Positions 62,931 through 64,000 of a stretch of 64,000 nucleotides of DNA are shown in pieces. Each line of letters starts with the position of its first letter. Position 1 is the first letter of the stretch. The DNA is from Cepaea nemoralis (taxonomy: Eukaryota; Mollusca; Gastropoda; Stylommatophora; Helicidae). The position numbers and the translations under genes were made by a program. Below the pieces are notes generated by a model. It ran no database searches, had not been told where the DNA came from, and saw nothing but the letters and a program-made list of their open reading frames with translations. Where the stretch lies: contig JACEFZ010012653.1 in assembly GCA_014155875.1 (NCBI GenBank), positions 206,001 to 270,000 of the forward strand. The letters run 5' to 3'.

Positions 62931-63435
62931 GCTCACGGAATACAATCGTCAAAAAATGAATCCAGAACATCAGAATCCGAGATCTATAGATGTGTGATAA
63001 TGCCTACTTGATGATGATGATGATGTCTTACAGTGTTATCATCTTAACTTATTCAGACCCACTCATTTATCCGTTAAAGTAATAACTTCTTAGGACATAA
63101 GAGTTAAAACAGCAACTGTCGGAGAACAACAGAGTTAATGTTTCTACGGAACTAACAGCAATGCTCGTTGTTGCCACTTATTTGTTTGTTTATTGGGTAG
63201 AACATAAATGAGTTCTGGCCCGTCAGAAAGAATTACTTCCCGTGTTTCTAATGTAAACATGTTTTGACATAATAAATGTCCCTACTATCAATAAACAGAA
63301 ACTGGCATGTTTATTACATATCACATTTGCATATTGTTGCCATCTGTGAAGAGCATGTAATCTTTACTTGGTATTAACACAATCCAATATATTTAATGTA
63401 AGAAACTAGACGGATTGATTGCTCAAATACAAACT
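62931..63435. other. Spacer, nothing recognised
   Basis: AT-rich, with a short ATGATG run near 63010. No coding frame with a domain. Confidence 0.5.
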
Positions 63436-63439
63436 GGGT

Positions 63440-63890
63440 TTCAACCAATCAATTGCCGTCTCCATAATGAAGCTTCGCTGTAATGGTTCTTCAACACTGT
63501 CTCTCGCCTTGATTGTACATTCTGTCAGATTGTTGTTCGACCATCTCTTGATGTTATCTTCCCACTTGTATCGTTGTCTACCTCTTGCTGGCTTGCCCTC
63601 AACCTTGTTCTCCAGTATAGTTTTTTGAAGAGTCTTTTAACGTGGCCGAAATATTTCACTTTCCTCTTTTTTATTCCTTTCATCACAACTCTATTCATTC
63701 CCGGTTTTTCTAGAACCTCTGTATTTGATTGTATTTGCTTCTTTCCATGAAATACGGCATACTTTTCTGTATATCCACATCTCCAGGGCCTCTCTCTAAT
63801 CAACTCTCTAGCTGGTTTATTCAATGACCAGGTTTCCGCGCCATATGGTAGTGTTGAATATACGTAGTAAAAACTGGGTATACAGTTCGG
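63440..63890 (-). pseudogene. LINE C-terminal region
   Basis: On the minus strand: FYYVYSTLPYGAETWSLNKP then ARELIRE (63870-63790), a broken segment with NTEVLEKPGMNRVVMKGIKK, RKVKYFGHVKR (63660-63635), and a basic tail with frame changes ending in R-Q-R-Y-K-W-E-D-N-I and W-S-N-N-N near 63560-63530. Y-G-A-E-T-W and F-G-H-V mark the RT thumb and tail. A family distinct from the others here. Confidence 0.72.
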
Positions 63891-64000
63891 ATTGATGAAT
63901 AGATTAACGCACATTTACAGGGCAAAAGTAAACATTTGTAAATGTGTACAGTTCACATGACTGCAGTTGTAGATTAGAGGCCGTACTTATTTTAACATAT

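Overview
This window looks like repeat-dense, gene-poor nuclear DNA from an invertebrate animal. I find no convincing host protein-coding gene, rRNA gene or free-standing tRNA gene. Almost all recognisable coding sequence is reverse transcriptase or RNase H debris from many non-LTR retrotransposon (LINE) families. There is also one LTR retrotransposon, one mariner remnant, two Helitron ends, several tRNA-derived SINE families and an unusual amount of micro-, mini- and satellite DNA. This mixture (RTE-like, RNase H-bearing, CR1-like and zinc-finger-tailed LINEs, with tRNA-SINEs and Helitrons) is common in lophotrochozoans such as molluscs and annelids. The species cannot be fixed from the sequence, so that placement is inference.

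Layout. 0-2.6 kb: SINEs, LINE tails and a 52-bp tandem array. 2.6-8.8 kb: a complete-ended Ty3/Gypsy-type LTR element on the minus strand, with two 542-bp LTRs, a polypurine tract, gag and a broken pol that has no recognisable protease or integrase. 8.8-14.7 kb: LINE tails, SINEs and about 4 kb without anything recognisable. 15-17.3 kb: a G-rich 24-bp minisatellite. 17.5-21 kb: SINEs, a zinc-finger LINE and long trinucleotide repeats. 22.4-29 kb: a 32-bp satellite with a higher-order repeat, degenerating outward and invaded by LINEs. 29.4-30.5 kb: a 44-bp minisatellite with a 31-bp poly-G tract. 31-38 kb: LINE on LINE, including a nested RNase H LINE tail with a target duplication. 38-41.7 kb: an RNase H LINE split by SINE and Helitron-like DNA. 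41.7-45.5 kb: 62-bp and 30-bp arrays. 45.5-47.5 kb: a LINE with an inverted 5' half. 49.6-51.4 kb: a 17-bp minisatellite invaded by a LINE with a snap-back palindrome and by a foldback MITE. 52.2-55.1 kb: a Helitron carrying 1.9 kb of (CCT)n-like DNA and three tandem 3' ends. 55.6-56.1 kb: a mariner remnant with a LINE tail inside it. 57.7-59.5 kb: the best-preserved ORF, an RTE-like reverse transcriptase. 60.7-61.4 kb: an internally deleted LINE derivative headed by 82-bp monomers. 61.8-64 kb: a 27-bp array, SINE and LINE tails.

How the parts relate. Nothing here forms a host pathway; the interactions are parasitic. SINEs and internally deleted LINEs appear to borrow LINE enzymes, and shared 3' tails (AACT repeats, hairpin ends) suggest which. 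The LTR element looks young by its LTRs but already lacks key enzymes, so it probably moved with helper proteins. Satellites and minisatellites act as landing pads. No undescribed host system was found. The strongest leads are the 82-bp promoter-like LINE monomers, the Helitron with triplicated 3' ends and the defective but apparently recent LTR element.
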